Assembly: GCA_035628645.1 (NCBI GenBank)
Contig: DASPJL010000045.1
Span: 1-32,209, forward strand
Direction: 5' to 3'
DNA from: DASPJL01 sp035628645
Lineage (GTDB): Bacteria; Bacteroidota; Bacteroidia; Cytophagales; Cyclobacteriaceae
DNA length: 32,209 nt
Position numbers and translations under genes: made by a program. The notes beneath the pieces were generated by a model. The model saw only the letters and a list, made by a program, of their open reading frames with translations. It was not told the DNA's origin and did not search any database. Below are positions 23,406-31,845 of this stretch, piece after piece. Position 1 is the stretch's first letter. Each line of letters begins with the position of its first letter.

Positions 23406-23759
23406 CTAATTTAAATACGTGATAGTATCTCCCACCATAATTTGTAATGAATCAATTTTTAAAAGAGAAGAATCAGAAACCTCAGGATAAATCATTGTCA
23501 TTGGAAGGGTATTCAGACTTGTGCTTTTTCTGCGGTAACTCATTTTTTCCATAATCCCGAATTTATTCTTTTTCACCTCTATTATTTCCCGAGGTAAAGA
23601 ATCTTCGGCAAAAAGTGAAAAATGCTGCTGTCTTTTAGCTGAATCCAGAAGGTAATAACTTTGATAAGCAGGGCATATGTAATCTTTCTTACAAGAAGAA
23701 AAGAGTAATCCAAACGATACACATATGAGACATATAAATGCCTTATCAAAATATTTCAT
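23406..23759 (-). CDS. Hypothetical lipoprotein
   Basis: 117 residues from the ATG at 23759. The signal (KYFDKAFICLICVSFGLLF) ends in lipobox FSSC with Cys23, followed by KKDYICPAYQSYYLLD. The mature domain has FSLFAEDSLPREIIEVKKNKFGIM and a basic MSYRRKS stretch, then ends shortly after MVGDTITYLN. A longer in-frame start at 23846 adds a second hydrophobic stretch and would bury the lipobox, so it was not chosen. I do not recognise the family. The CPAYQSYYLLDS opening looks like a conserved Bacteroidota motif, from memory only. Confidence 0.7.
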   Translation of the reverse strand: MKYFDKAFICLICVSFGLLFSSCKKDYICPAYQSYYLLDSAKRQQHFSLFAEDSLPREIIEVKKNKFGIMEKMSYRRKSTSLNTLPMTMIYPEVSDSSLLKIDSLQIMVGDTITYLN

Positions 23760-24091
23760 TCTACACCCTGAGTAAATAATCAGCCAAATAGCAAATAAAT
23801 ATCTAAAAACACAAATGAATATTAAAATAATTATAATATTCCTCAATAAACATTATGCAAGATAAAAAACAATATTCAGAAAAGAGCTAAACGAAATCCG
23901 TTCTAACAACTGTATAATGGCTTAACTGAAATAATATAAAGCCTCAGACAATCGCAAACTGCTTGATTTATTTGATCTATTAATTTGATAAATAGGCAGA
24001 AAGGAAAATAAGGGAGGGCAACAAAACGAACAGGAATAAAACGTAAAAATTTAAAAGTAAAGTGATGATTTTTTTTCATCACTTACTAATT
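23760..24091. other. 332-bp AT-rich intergenic stretch
   Basis: Apart from the terminator hairpin near 24060 no gene or RNA was recognised. No exact -7 box was found for the lipoprotein gene. Confidence 0.5.
24060..24084 (-). terminator. Hairpin after the DUF2383 gene
   Basis: 9-bp stem AAGTGATGA / TCATCACTT with a seven-base T/A loop, 8 bases past the stop at 24092. On the minus strand it is followed by the weakly T-rich TTACTTTTA, so termination may be moderate. Confidence 0.6.
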
Positions 24092-24547
24092 TTAGCTTCT
24101 TTCACTTGATTTTTGGAACTCATTGAGCTGAAGAAGACTTCCCTTGATTAATGTAAACTGATCTTTTACTTTATCTTTTATGTAATCTGGAATCGGTGCC
24201 TTTAACGCTTCTTCGTAAACCTCTACCGCGGCCTTATCCCCATTTTTGCATTCTGCGATAATATTTTCAGGATTTTTTGAGCTAAGCGCATCTTTAATAT
24301 TCATCCAAGCCCTATGCATTCCTCCTGCTGACGAACCGGTATCTTCAGGATGGCCGCCTAAATTCCGAACTTCACCTTCTAATTCAGCTTCAAACAAGGC
24401 CCTTTGCTGAGAAAGCCTGTAAAAAATGGTTTTTAATTCGTTATCTTCAGCATGTTCTGAGGCATTTTTGTATCCTTTATTACCATCTTTGCATATTTCA
24501 ATTAATTTATTGAGCCAGTTTATGCTCTCTTGTTGTTGATCTGTCAT
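24092..24547 (-). CDS. PA2169-type four-helix-bundle protein (DUF2383)
   Basis: 151 residues, all helical by eye. The pattern LNKLIEICKDGNKGYKNASEHAED, a middle RALFEAELEGEVRNLGGHPED and GDKAAVEVYEEAL matches the ferritin-like DUF2383/PA2169 family. The GG(M)HRAWMNIKDAL segment is typical. Carboxylates and His residues sit where a ferritin-like fold could bind metal, but a di-iron site was not established. Members are often stress-linked; no specific role is known. It is a single gene, divergent from pth. Confidence 0.85.
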   Translation of the reverse strand: MTDQQQESINWLNKLIEICKDGNKGYKNASEHAEDNELKTIFYRLSQQRALFEAELEGEVRNLGGHPEDTGSSAGGMHRAWMNIKDALSSKNPENIIAECKNGDKAAVEVYEEALKAPIPDYIKDKVKDQFTLIKGSLLQLNEFQKSSERS

Positions 24548-24715
24548 GGTTTTAATATTTAATGGTTATCCAAGAATTGTACGGGATGAATTCAATGGGA
24601 GTTTTACCACAATAAAGCTGGGATTCCAACGAATTCAATAATTTTCACTCTGATCCTTATTTGAAATTTGTATTGTGATGCTTTTCCAGTTTTTTTGCAT
24701 CAATAATTTTTGATT

Positions 24716-25276
24716 ATGAAATATTTAATTGCCGGGCTTGGAAATATCGGACCTGAATATGAGCTGACCAGGCATAATATCGGGTTTCTTACACTTGACC
24801 AATTGGCAGACCAACTTAAGACTGATTTTAAGACAGAAAGGCTTGCGTATTATTCACTAGGAAGTTATAAAGGTAGAAGCCTTCATTTGATTAAGCCTAC
24901 TACTTATATGAACTTAAGCGGCAAGGCAATTAATTACTGGCTTCAAGAATTAAAAATTCCAAAAGAAAACCTATTGGTTATCCTGGACGATATTGCCCTT
25001 CCCTATGGAAAACTCAGGCTAAGACCGGGAGGCTCAAGTGCTGGTCACAATGGATTAAAAAGTATTGAAGGGACACTTGGTACACAAGAATATTCAAGAT
25101 TGAGATTTGGGATTGGAAGCAATTATGCCAAAGGCCAGCAAGCCGATTACGTATTAAGTAACTTCAACAAGGAAGAAATGAGCGAAATTAAAACGCATAT
25201 AGATTCAGCTTGTGAAATAATTCTATCCTTTTGTTCTATAGGCATTGAAAGGACCATGTCGCAATTCAACAAATAG
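24716..25276 (+). CDS. pth: Peptidyl-tRNA hydrolase
   Basis: 186 residues from the ATG at 24716; a TTG two codons earlier is in frame but less likely. Catalytic His20 (TRHNIGF), Asn10 (GLGN), Asn66 (TYMNLSG) and Asp91 (LVILDDIALPYG) align with the E. coli enzyme, and RPGGSSAGHNGLKS is present. Pth frees tRNA from drop-off peptidyl-tRNA. It heads a plus-strand run with a small basic protein and the S24 regulator, though a separate promoter lies between. Confidence 0.96.
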   Translation: MKYLIAGLGNIGPEYELTRHNIGFLTLDQLADQLKTDFKTERLAYYSLGSYKGRSLHLIKPTTYMNLSGKAINYWLQELKIPKENLLVILDDIALPYGKLRLRPGGSSAGHNGLKSIEGTLGTQEYSRLRFGIGSNYAKGQQADYVLSNFNKEEMSEIKTHIDSACEIILSFCSIGIERTMSQFNK

Positions 25277-25297
25277 CTAATTATTTTAGTTTACTAT

Positions 25298-25327
25298 TTG
25301 ACACTTTAGTATTTAATGCTAATATTG
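25298..25327 (+). promoter_or_regulatory. Promoter for the small basic protein and S24 regulator
   Basis: TTG (25298-25300), a 19-base spacer and TAATATTG (25320-25327, one base off TAnnTTTG). An inverted repeat straddles the box. Confidence 0.45.
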
Positions 25328-25343
25328 CTATCTAAATACTAAA
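25305..25343. promoter_or_regulatory. Inverted repeat over the promoter, probable operator
   Basis: TTTAGTATTTA (25305-25315) and TAAATACTAAA (25333-25343) are perfect 11-bp reverse complements separated by 17 bases. They cover the spacer and the start site of the predicted promoter, as an autoregulatory operator for the LexA-like regulator at 25642 would. Confidence 0.5.
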
Positions 25344-25353
25344 TTAAATAGCC

Positions 25354-25626
25354 ATGGTTCAAAATTCAGCCTTAAAATTTAAAATTTCCAGTAAAAAGCT
25401 TTCCTCAGGAAAGTGTCAGGTTAAGTTTTCTTTAAAAGAAGAAAAGAGAAAAGAAGTCTATGGATATGCTTTGGTAGATTCCAAACTCACTTTGAAAGAA
25501 GTGGTGGATCATTTGACTTACCAAATCAAAACAAGATCGTTCTCTCCATATTATCTAAACAGATTATTAAAGAAGGAACCGACTTTAGATTCACCGATCA
25601 AAAACTTTTTAATCTTCAATAGCTAA
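25354..25626 (+). CDS. Small basic hypothetical protein
   Basis: 90 residues, Lys-rich (SSKKLSSGKCQVKFSLKEEKRKEVYG), with an alternating beta-like first half and a helical second half ending LKKEPTLDSPIKNFLIF. No signal peptide or membrane segment and no recognised family. It lies 15 bases upstream of the S24 regulator on the same strand, so the two are probably co-transcribed from the promoter with the inverted repeat. It may work with the regulator, but nothing in the sequence shows how. Confidence 0.6.
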   Translation: MVQNSALKFKISSKKLSSGKCQVKFSLKEEKRKEVYGYALVDSKLTLKEVVDHLTYQIKTRSFSPYYLNRLLKKEPTLDSPIKNFLIFNS

Positions 25627-25641
25627 ACCTATCTTTGATTT

Positions 25642-26427
25642 ATGACCTTCGTAAATGAAAACATTAAATACCTGAGAAAGCAAAATGGCTGGACACAGGA
25701 ACAATTTTCTCAAAAGATAGGAATTAAAAGATCCCTTCTTGGCGCTTACGAAGAAGGCCGCGCAGAACCCGGCTATACAAATCTTTTAAATATTTCAAAA
25801 ATATTTGGAAAAAGTGTAGATACCCTTCTCACCCACGACCTAAAAAACAACCCAGCCATACCGTCTGTCAAAAAAGATTCTAATGAGGAAGGTTTTAAGG
25901 TACTTGCCATTACGGTAGACAAACAAGAAAAGGAAAACATAGAACTGGTTCCCCAAAAAGCTGCCGCGGGTTATCTCAATGGATTCGCAGATCCTGAATA
26001 TATCCAGGCCCTTCCTAAGTTTCAATTGCCTATGTTAAATTCGGGAACTTTCAGGGCATTTGAAATTACGGGAGATTCTATGCTGCCTTTAAAAAGCGGG
26101 ACGATTGTCATAGGGAAATACCTAGAAAATGTAACCGAAGTAAAGAATGGAAAAACTTATGTATTGGTAACCAGACAAGAAGGTGTAGTATATAAACGAG
26201 TATTTAATTATATCTCCGATCATGGAAAACTCCACCTGGTTTCTGATAACAAAGCGTTCTCACCCTACAATGTTTCCCCTGAAGATGTTTTAGAAATATG
26301 GGAAGCAAAGGCTTACATCAGCATACAGTTTCCTGACCCAAAAGATGGGGAAGAACTTAGCATTGAGAAACTTACTTCTATTGTTCTGGACTTACAACAA
26401 GAAGTGATTAAATTAAAAAAACACTAG
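25642..26427 (+). CDS. LexA-like regulator: Xre HTH plus S24 peptidase domain
   Basis: 261 residues. The N-terminal Xre-type helix-turn-helix (about 5-62) contains GWTQEQFSQKIGIKRSLLGA. The C-terminal S24 domain has the Ala109-Gly110 cleavage-site candidate (KAAAGYLNG), nucleophile Ser146 (ITGDSMLP) and general base Lys185 (VVYKRVF). Such proteins cleave themselves when stressed and release their targets, as LexA and phage repressors do. A C-terminal helix (SIEKLTSIVLDLQQEVIKLKK) may be a coiled coil. Its stop TAG shares CTAG with the stop of the converging gene. Confidence 0.9.
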   Translation: MTFVNENIKYLRKQNGWTQEQFSQKIGIKRSLLGAYEEGRAEPGYTNLLNISKIFGKSVDTLLTHDLKNNPAIPSVKKDSNEEGFKVLAITVDKQEKENIELVPQKAAAGYLNGFADPEYIQALPKFQLPMLNSGTFRAFEITGDSMLPLKSGTIVIGKYLENVTEVKNGKTYVLVTRQEGVVYKRVFNYISDHGKLHLVSDNKAFSPYNVSPEDVLEIWEAKAYISIQFPDPKDGEELSIEKLTSIVLDLQQEVIKLKKH

Positions 26428-27182
26428 ATTTTAGATTTAAATAAAGTTTCCAGTTTCTCTAAAAGGTCTTTATTCTTCTTAGGATTTAAAGCGGCTACCC
26501 CCAATTGATACCATGCCCCCTCTCCTATATCTATAAATTTCCCTTCTTTCTTTGGTGGTTTTACCAAAGCTTTTTCACCTAAATATTCCAGGGAATAAAC
26601 GGTATTCATCAGCTCTTTGCTCTCATTCCAGTCAATTATCTTTTCTTTCTCTACTTTGTTTATATTCTCAAATAAAGTAAGCCTTCTTTCAGCAAAGGAA
26701 ACGACGAAAGAAATCAGGACTTTTTTTGTTTTGATAATTTCTGCAAATGTTAATTCCAATGGAGCTTCCCGGCCAGATTCTTCAAAAATAGCCTGGGTAA
26801 GTTCCTGTAACATATATTCCCATTCCTTAAGATTACTCGGCGTTTTCGGATCAGTATCTCTGGACAAATGAATGACTAAATGAGAACCTCCACTTGAAGG
26901 CTTGAAGGTTGTTTTGTTCAAAAAATCATTGATAAATTCTTTCCAAACCACATTTAACAGACCTTCCCATTTGTAGTTATCATCCAAAGTAAATCCTTCA
27001 TCAAAGATCTCCTCATCATCCAGCGTATCTCTTTCAAGATATTCGAGGTTATATTTTATTCCCAGTCCGGCAGGTAAAGCGCTGACTTCTATAGTATAGG
27101 TATGTTTATAAGGAGGAGGTACATCCTCGTTTTGGTAAATTACTTTAAACAACACTGAATTATTCAATTGATTTTTTTGCAA
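26424..27182 (-). CDS. Conserved-looking hypothetical protein, non-ATG start
   Basis: Up to 252 residues, soluble and acidic, with no signal peptide or membrane segment. Features visible are EDVPPPYKHTYTIEVSALPAGLGIKYNLEYL near the start, the SGGSHLVIHLSRD region (about 97-109) and a basic C-terminus. I do not recognise the family. No ATG lies in the first 100 codons: TTG at 27182, TTG at 27167 or GTG at 27155 must be used, and an in-frame TGA lies five codons upstream of the first. Coding looks real because the frame is long and compositionally protein-like. Confidence 0.7.
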   Translation of the reverse strand: MQKNQLNNSVLFKVIYQNEDVPPPYKHTYTIEVSALPAGLGIKYNLEYLERDTLDDEEIFDEGFTLDDNYKWEGLLNVVWKEFINDFLNKTTFKPSSGGSHLVIHLSRDTDPKTPSNLKEWEYMLQELTQAIFEESGREAPLELTFAEIIKTKKVLISFVVSFAERRLTLFENINKVEKEKIIDWNESKELMNTVYSLEYLGEKALVKPPKKEGKFIDIGEGAWYQLGVAALNPKKNKDLLEKLETLFKSKI

Positions 27183-27310
27183 GTATATGGGAATTCAAGT
27201 TTATAACTTAACCTTTAATCTTTTAATGGCCGACAACTTTTTTATCAGATCCTTCCGATTTTTATTCTCCTAAGCTTATTATCTTTTAAAATATTATTAT
27301 TGTAAATCAT

Positions 27311-27511
27311 ATGTCAATGAAAAGAATAATCGAAAAGTTTTACGGGTTCATCTTTGCTGAAAAAGATGATAAAGAGGCCACGGAAGTACCTTATGCGAAT
27401 AAAGTTTTTATGTTCTATTTCACTATAATCGTAACTGCTGTGGTTTTGTTTTTGATCATTGCCGACATAGTTAAAAATATAGAGAAAATATCACCTACAC
27501 CGGGGCAGTAA
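27311..27511 (+). CDS. Small single-pass membrane protein
   Basis: 66 residues. A polar N-terminus (KRIIEKFYGFIFAEKDDKEATEVPYANK) leads to one transmembrane helix (FMFYFTIIVTAVVLFLIIADIV) and a short polar tail. Two ATGs (27311 and 27317) are possible. The family is unknown. A hairpin with a T-run starts at its stop codon and looks like its terminator. Confidence 0.65.
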   Translation: MSMKRIIEKFYGFIFAEKDDKEATEVPYANKVFMFYFTIIVTAVVLFLIIADIVKNIEKISPTPGQ

Positions 27512-27540
27512 AAAATTTAATTTACTGTTTTTATTTTTTT
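27506..27540 (+). terminator. Terminator overlapping two gene ends
   Basis: CAGTAAA / TTTACTG stem with an 8-base loop, followed by TTTTTATTTTTTT. It overlaps the stop codon of the small membrane protein and the last codons of the YdcF-like gene on the other strand. Confidence 0.75.
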
Positions 27541-28185
27541 TCCAAGGGTTCCTTTAAACCTTTCCAGCCATGATTCTCTTTTAACAAGTGAAACAAAATT
27601 TTCCACTTTAGCCGCTTCCGGATTAATGGAGATTTTTTGCTCGGGAATTTTTTTAATGATCTCAAAGATTATCGGAATGGCTTTTATATTCATGTCCAAC
27701 TCCTTTTTAAATCCGGAAAGCATTAGATTCTGAAAAGGATCCGTCGCCAAAGCAATGCTTTCAAATCCTTTGCTCTTGGCAAGGTGATAGGAATAATACA
27801 AATTTTCTGTGCTGTGTTCTGCCTCAGTTTCCACAAAAATATTTTCCTCTTCCACGCCTAGTTCTTTAGCATAAAGCGCCATTATTTTACTTTCTACATA
27901 AGGCGAATAGACAGCGCTTCCGGAGAATATTATATTTTTTGTTACTCTTTCCTTATAAAGATGGTGAGCCCATTGAACCCTTGCTTTCATTATATCACTC
28001 CAATCTTTTCCATTATAAGGAATTCCAGGAACAATGATTACGTCATAGGGTTTGTGAATAAGGGCGTCTTCATAAAGTTTTGGAGGAAAGTAAAATAGAG
28101 TAAAATAACCTAAGGCAAAAACTGCTATTGTGAACAGGACAATACTCCATAATAAATACCTTATTATCCTTTTAAGCCATTTCAT
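27517..28185 (-). CDS. YdcF-family protein (DUF218)
   Basis: 222 residues. A basic start and one membrane helix (LLWSIVLFTIAVFALGYFTLFYF) precede a DUF218 domain. YDVIIVPGIPYNGKDWS, ARVQWAHHLY, NIIFSGSAVYSPYVES and ETEAEHSTENLYYSYHLAKS are the usual conserved blocks. Family members sit in the inner membrane facing the periplasm and include SanA-like proteins linked to envelope barrier function and S-adenosylmethionine-binding YdcF; the role here is unknown. It ends the minus-strand run glycosyltransferase-methyltransferase-YdcF. Confidence 0.85.
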   Translation of the reverse strand: MKWLKRIIRYLLWSIVLFTIAVFALGYFTLFYFPPKLYEDALIHKPYDVIIVPGIPYNGKDWSDIMKARVQWAHHLYKERVTKNIIFSGSAVYSPYVESKIMALYAKELGVEEENIFVETEAEHSTENLYYSYHLAKSKGFESIALATDPFQNLMLSGFKKELDMNIKAIPIIFEIIKKIPEQKISINPEAAKVENFVSLVKRESWLERFKGTLGKKIKTVN

Positions 28186-28248
28186 TTACAAGAACAATTA
28201 TGCTTCAAAAATTATTATCAAAGATCGAATTCAGAAATCTAAATATTT

Positions 28249-29049
28249 TTACTTTTCCTTTCTTAATACCACAATTTCAGAAGTAGGACTATCTTTTACC
28301 ACTTTTATGAGGACTTTATCAACAAGGTACAATAACGAACCGGCGGCATGACCTAGCATATTTACCATTGCCAAAGTGTTCTCAAGAATAAACCAATAGC
28401 CTTTAAGAAAAACATTATTTGAATCTATAGGGTAATTGGACAAAACCATAAACGGAGCATGATAAAAAAGCTGCAATCCGTTTTTATGAAAAATATCCAT
28501 TAAGGTCTTCTTACTATGAGATACCTGATGCTTCGTCCTTATGGTTTCTTTGTTAAGGAAATTATCAGAATAAATAAAAATCCCGCCCGGCTTTAACATT
28601 TTAGAAATGTTTTCAAATGCTACTTCAAATCTTTTATCTTCTACAATATGAAAAAGCACATCCATGCAGGAGATGACATCAAAGCTTTGAATCAACAAAG
28701 AGTCTTCGGGTAAAGGTTCTCCAATGTCCATTTTCAGAAATTCGTATTGGGGGAAAGTCGTTTTAAGATTTGCCACTGCTTGATCTGTGATATCCATACC
28801 TGTTACATTCCCAGCCTGCAACACACGAAAAATGTCAACATAAAAGCCCGTTCCCGAACCGATGTCCAATACATTTTTTCCTTTTACAATGATATCGTTT
28901 TCCTGAAGCGCTTTTAGAAAAGCCACTTTTCTGACTTTATATGCCCAGAAGTTAAATTGTTTTCCCAACCTTGAATAACCAACCCCTTCTAAACCTTTGA
29001 TTTTTGTCAACCGGGATTCCCAGTATGTATTTGGATTAAACTCCGACAT
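28249..29049 (-). CDS. Class I SAM-dependent methyltransferase
   Basis: 266 residues. Motif I is VLDIGSGTGFY (60-70), followed by a motif-II-like GMDITDQAV and the post-motif SFDVISCMDVLFHIVED. A variable C-terminal half carries two hydrophobic patches, including GYWFILENTLAMVNMLGHAAG, so it may touch the membrane. It lies 6 bases downstream of a glycosyltransferase gene, so a sugar, lipid or polyketide-like acceptor in a glycoconjugate pathway is plausible. The substrate is unknown. Confidence 0.88.
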   Translation of the reverse strand: MSEFNPNTYWESRLTKIKGLEGVGYSRLGKQFNFWAYKVRKVAFLKALQENDIIVKGKNVLDIGSGTGFYVDIFRVLQAGNVTGMDITDQAVANLKTTFPQYEFLKMDIGEPLPEDSLLIQSFDVISCMDVLFHIVEDKRFEVAFENISKMLKPGGIFIYSDNFLNKETIRTKHQVSHSKKTLMDIFHKNGLQLFYHAPFMVLSNYPIDSNNVFLKGYWFILENTLAMVNMLGHAAGSLLYLVDKVLIKVVKDSPTSEIVVLRKEK

Positions 29050-29055
29050 TTTACT

Positions 29056-30072
29056 TTATTCTAGTTCTTTTAGCGTTTTTAAAATATTATCCTCCCTTGC
29101 CTTCAATGAAAACTGATTTATTACCCTGAACCGAGCCCTGTTTCTTATGTCCCAAGGCATTTTAAAAGCTCTTTTAATTGCTTCTTTCCCTTTATTCAGA
29201 TCCAGTTTTTCAATTACTATTCCTACATCATTGGCAACAATTTCTTCGGGACCGATATTTCTGACCGTTATTGGGATACAGCCGCACAGCATTCCTTCCG
29301 CCAACGCCAATCCAAAAGATTCATACCTGGAAAACTGGCAAATTATTTCTGCCTGATTTAAAAGGCCTTTAAGTTCTGCCTTATTAATCCATTCTATCAG
29401 GACAAGGTTTGGTATTTTCAGATTCATTAGATATTCTTTGGCCTTTCCTGATACACCTACTATCGTAAATGGCTTTTCAGGAAATCCGGAAGCGAGCTTT
29501 GCAAAAAAATCCAGTCCTTTTATTTTTATCCTTTTAATATCAGAAGCGCCTGAAATACAGATTACTCCTTTCTTTTCAACAGAATAATCAAAGCAATAAT
29601 CTAAGGTGTCAGCGCCGTTATATACTATTTTGGTTTTAAAAGGATGAGCCATACCAATGTTTTGAACCAGGTTTTTCAGAACAAAAGAAGAAACCGGCAA
29701 GATCTTCGTCGCAAGATTACAACATTGCTTTATTATCCAGCTCCTGACGGGATTAATATGGCCTCCGTAATTAAACTCTTTTAACTTTGCGGCATCATAG
29801 CCTCCTATAATCAGTACACTTTTCTTTTTATAAAACCCACCAAAAAGCAAAGGAAGCAAAGCATGATAATCCGCAAACCATATATAAATCAGATCACTCT
29901 TTTTAATATTGTTGCTTAAAAACTTCCACTGTTTAAAAAGTGATCTAAGGTTATTCAAAAGTGAAGATGCCGGAAAGGTAAATGAATACAGACTATACCT
30001 TTTTTTTAAGAAGACTTCATCCTGTCTTATAAAACTTGAATCAGAAGGTTTGAAAAATAAGATTGTCTTCAA
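29056..30072 (-). CDS. Group 1 (GT4-type) glycosyltransferase
   Basis: 338 residues, GT-B fold. The C-terminal half carries the retaining EX7E motif: RYESFGLALAEGMLCGCIP with Glu251 and Glu259. A GADTL block near residue 153 and the KIKGLDFF donor-side motif are also visible. The N-terminal acceptor half has KKSVLIIGGYDAAK. The donor is probably a nucleotide sugar; neither sugar nor acceptor can be read from sequence. It is first in a three-gene envelope-type run and divergent from ffh. Confidence 0.9.
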   Translation of the reverse strand: MKTILFFKPSDSSFIRQDEVFLKKRYSLYSFTFPASSLLNNLRSLFKQWKFLSNNIKKSDLIYIWFADYHALLPLLFGGFYKKKSVLIIGGYDAAKLKEFNYGGHINPVRSWIIKQCCNLATKILPVSSFVLKNLVQNIGMAHPFKTKIVYNGADTLDYCFDYSVEKKGVICISGASDIKRIKIKGLDFFAKLASGFPEKPFTIVGVSGKAKEYLMNLKIPNLVLIEWINKAELKGLLNQAEIICQFSRYESFGLALAEGMLCGCIPITVRNIGPEEIVANDVGIVIEKLDLNKGKEAIKRAFKMPWDIRNRARFRVINQFSLKAREDNILKTLKELE

Positions 30073-30229
30073 TTTGTTTTTTTAATGAGTGTTAATTTTA
30101 ATGACTTCATTCTTTCAATCCATTTTAGAAACCAATTTCAAAAGAATTACCCCCAAATATTGAAAAAATATCAATCAAATAAAATGAAGCAAAACTACGA
30201 GGCTTTCGTAATTTTTAACTATAAATACC

Positions 30230-30237
30230 TATTTTTG
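30230..30237 (+). promoter_or_regulatory. Promoter -7 box of ffh
   Basis: TATTTTTG is an exact TAnnTTTG match, 24 bases upstream of the ffh ATG, giving a short leader of about 18 bases. Confidence 0.5.
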
Positions 30238-30260
30238 CAATCTTTTTAAATCCCAATAAG

Positions 30261-31592
30261 ATGTTTGATAATTTAAGCGTAAAACTTGATCGTGCATTTA
30301 AAACACTAAAAGGTCAGGGAAGGATTACAGATATAAACGTTGCATCTACTGTAAAAGAAATAAGGAAAGCGTTATTAGATGCCGATGTAAATTACAAAGT
30401 TGCTAAAACTGTTACCGATTCTATAAAAGAAAAAGCTTTAGGCCGCCAGGTTCTCATCGCCGTATCTCCAGGTCAATTATTGGTTAAGATCGTTCATGAG
30501 GAACTCACCGAACTTATGGGGGGAGAGAAGGTAGATATGAACGTAAAAGGTGATCCTGCCGTAATATTAATTGCGGGATTACAAGGATCAGGAAAGACAA
30601 CTTTTACAGGCAAGCTTGCAAATTACCTTAAAAAACAAGGGCGAAATGTTTTACTGGTGGCTTGTGATGTTTACAGACCAGCAGCGATTAATCAGTTAAA
30701 AGTACTTGGAGAACAAGTAGGTGTAGAGGTATATTCAGAATTAGAAAATAAAAATCCTGTCGACATTGCAAACAATGGTATCAAGTATGCCAAAGCCAAC
30801 AATAAAAAAATCGTAATTGTCGATACTGCCGGACGTCTTGCTGTAGATGAGCAGATGATGAATGAAATTGCTAACATCAAGAGTGCAATTAAACCTTCTG
30901 AAACGCTTTTTGTAGTAGATTCAATGACAGGTCAGGATGCTGTAAATACTGCAAAAACCTTTAATGACAAGCTTAACTTTGATGGCGTTGTATTAACGAA
31001 ACTAGATGGTGACACAAGAGGTGGAGCGGCGCTTTCCATCCGTTCGGTAGTTGAAAAACCAATCAAGTTTATAAGTACAGGGGAAAAAATGGAAGCAATC
31101 GACGTCTTCCACCCTGACCGTATGTCTCAAAGAATATTGGGAATGGGTGACGTAGTAAGTTTGGTAGAAAAGGCTCAACAAGCTTTTGATGAAGATGAAG
31201 CTAAAAGACTAAATCAGAAGTTAAGGAAAAACCAATTTAACTTTGACGACTTCCTTTCTCAGCTTGAGCAGATCAAAAAGATGGGTAATATCAAGGACCT
31301 CATTGGTATGTTGCCTGGAATGAATAAACTGGTTAAAGATGTCAATATCGATGATGATTCTTTTAAACCTATAGAAGCCATTATCAGGTCTATGACTAAA
31401 AAAGAAAGAGAAAATCCTGACGTTATCGATAGCAGCAGAAAAAACAGAATAGCCAAAGGAAGCGGCACTTCTATTCAACAGGTAAATAATCTACTGAAGC
31501 AATTCGAGGACATGAGGAAAATGATCAAGACCATGAATAAAATGGGCGGAATGAAAGGAAGAATGCCCAATATTAATGCGATGAGAAGGTAG
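30261..31592 (+). CDS. ffh: Signal recognition particle protein Ffh
   Basis: 443 residues, the usual Ffh size. The N domain is followed by a GTPase domain with GLQGSGKTT (106-114), DVYRPAA, DTAGR and TKLDGD. The M domain begins with GMGDVVSLVEKAQ and is Met-rich at its end (RKMIKTMNKMGGMKGRMP), which binds signal sequences and 4.5S RNA. Ffh guides nascent membrane proteins to FtsY and SecYEG. A decayed partial copy of its last ~140 bp lies 200 bp further downstream. Confidence 0.97.
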   Translation: MFDNLSVKLDRAFKTLKGQGRITDINVASTVKEIRKALLDADVNYKVAKTVTDSIKEKALGRQVLIAVSPGQLLVKIVHEELTELMGGEKVDMNVKGDPAVILIAGLQGSGKTTFTGKLANYLKKQGRNVLLVACDVYRPAAINQLKVLGEQVGVEVYSELENKNPVDIANNGIKYAKANNKKIVIVDTAGRLAVDEQMMNEIANIKSAIKPSETLFVVDSMTGQDAVNTAKTFNDKLNFDGVVLTKLDGDTRGGAALSIRSVVEKPIKFISTGEKMEAIDVFHPDRMSQRILGMGDVVSLVEKAQQAFDEDEAKRLNQKLRKNQFNFDDFLSQLEQIKKMGNIKDLIGMLPGMNKLVKDVNIDDDSFKPIEAIIRSMTKKERENPDVIDSSRKNRIAKGSGTSIQQVNNLLKQFEDMRKMIKTMNKMGGMKGRMPNINAMRR

Positions 31593-31650
31593 AGATTCCG
31601 CTAATTCTGTTATAAATGAGTATTTTTTAAACACCTCTGTCAGTATTCAA

Positions 31651-31768
31651 TACAAAAGGAAGAATCTCCGCTTGAACAGGTAATAACTATTGAAGCAATT
31701 CGAGGATATATAGCAAATCACCAAACCATGAATAAATGGGAGGCATACTTAACATTAACGTCTGATAG
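31651..31768 (+). pseudogene. Decayed tandem copy of the ffh 3' end
   Basis: This stretch aligns with ffh 31451-31590, 200 bp upstream. Shared blocks, in the same order, include aaaggaag, gaacaggtaa/caacaggtaa, tgaagcaattcgagga (16 bases exact), ccatgaata and aatggg. Small insertions and deletions shift the frame. One frame reads LLKQFEDI then stops, matching the Ffh sequence LLKQFEDM. The copy is clearly non-functional and older than a recent duplication. Confidence 0.8.
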
Positions 31769-31845
31769 AAAGAAAACATTTTTTTGTCTGACAAGCAATG
31801 AATTAGTTATCCAATAGAAAGAGTTATTTTTTAAATTAAAGATAG

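Noticed and set aside
23760..23846. Longer N-terminus of the lipoprotein at 23406
   Set aside because: It adds a second hydrophobic stretch before the lipobox and is AT-rich non-coding in look.
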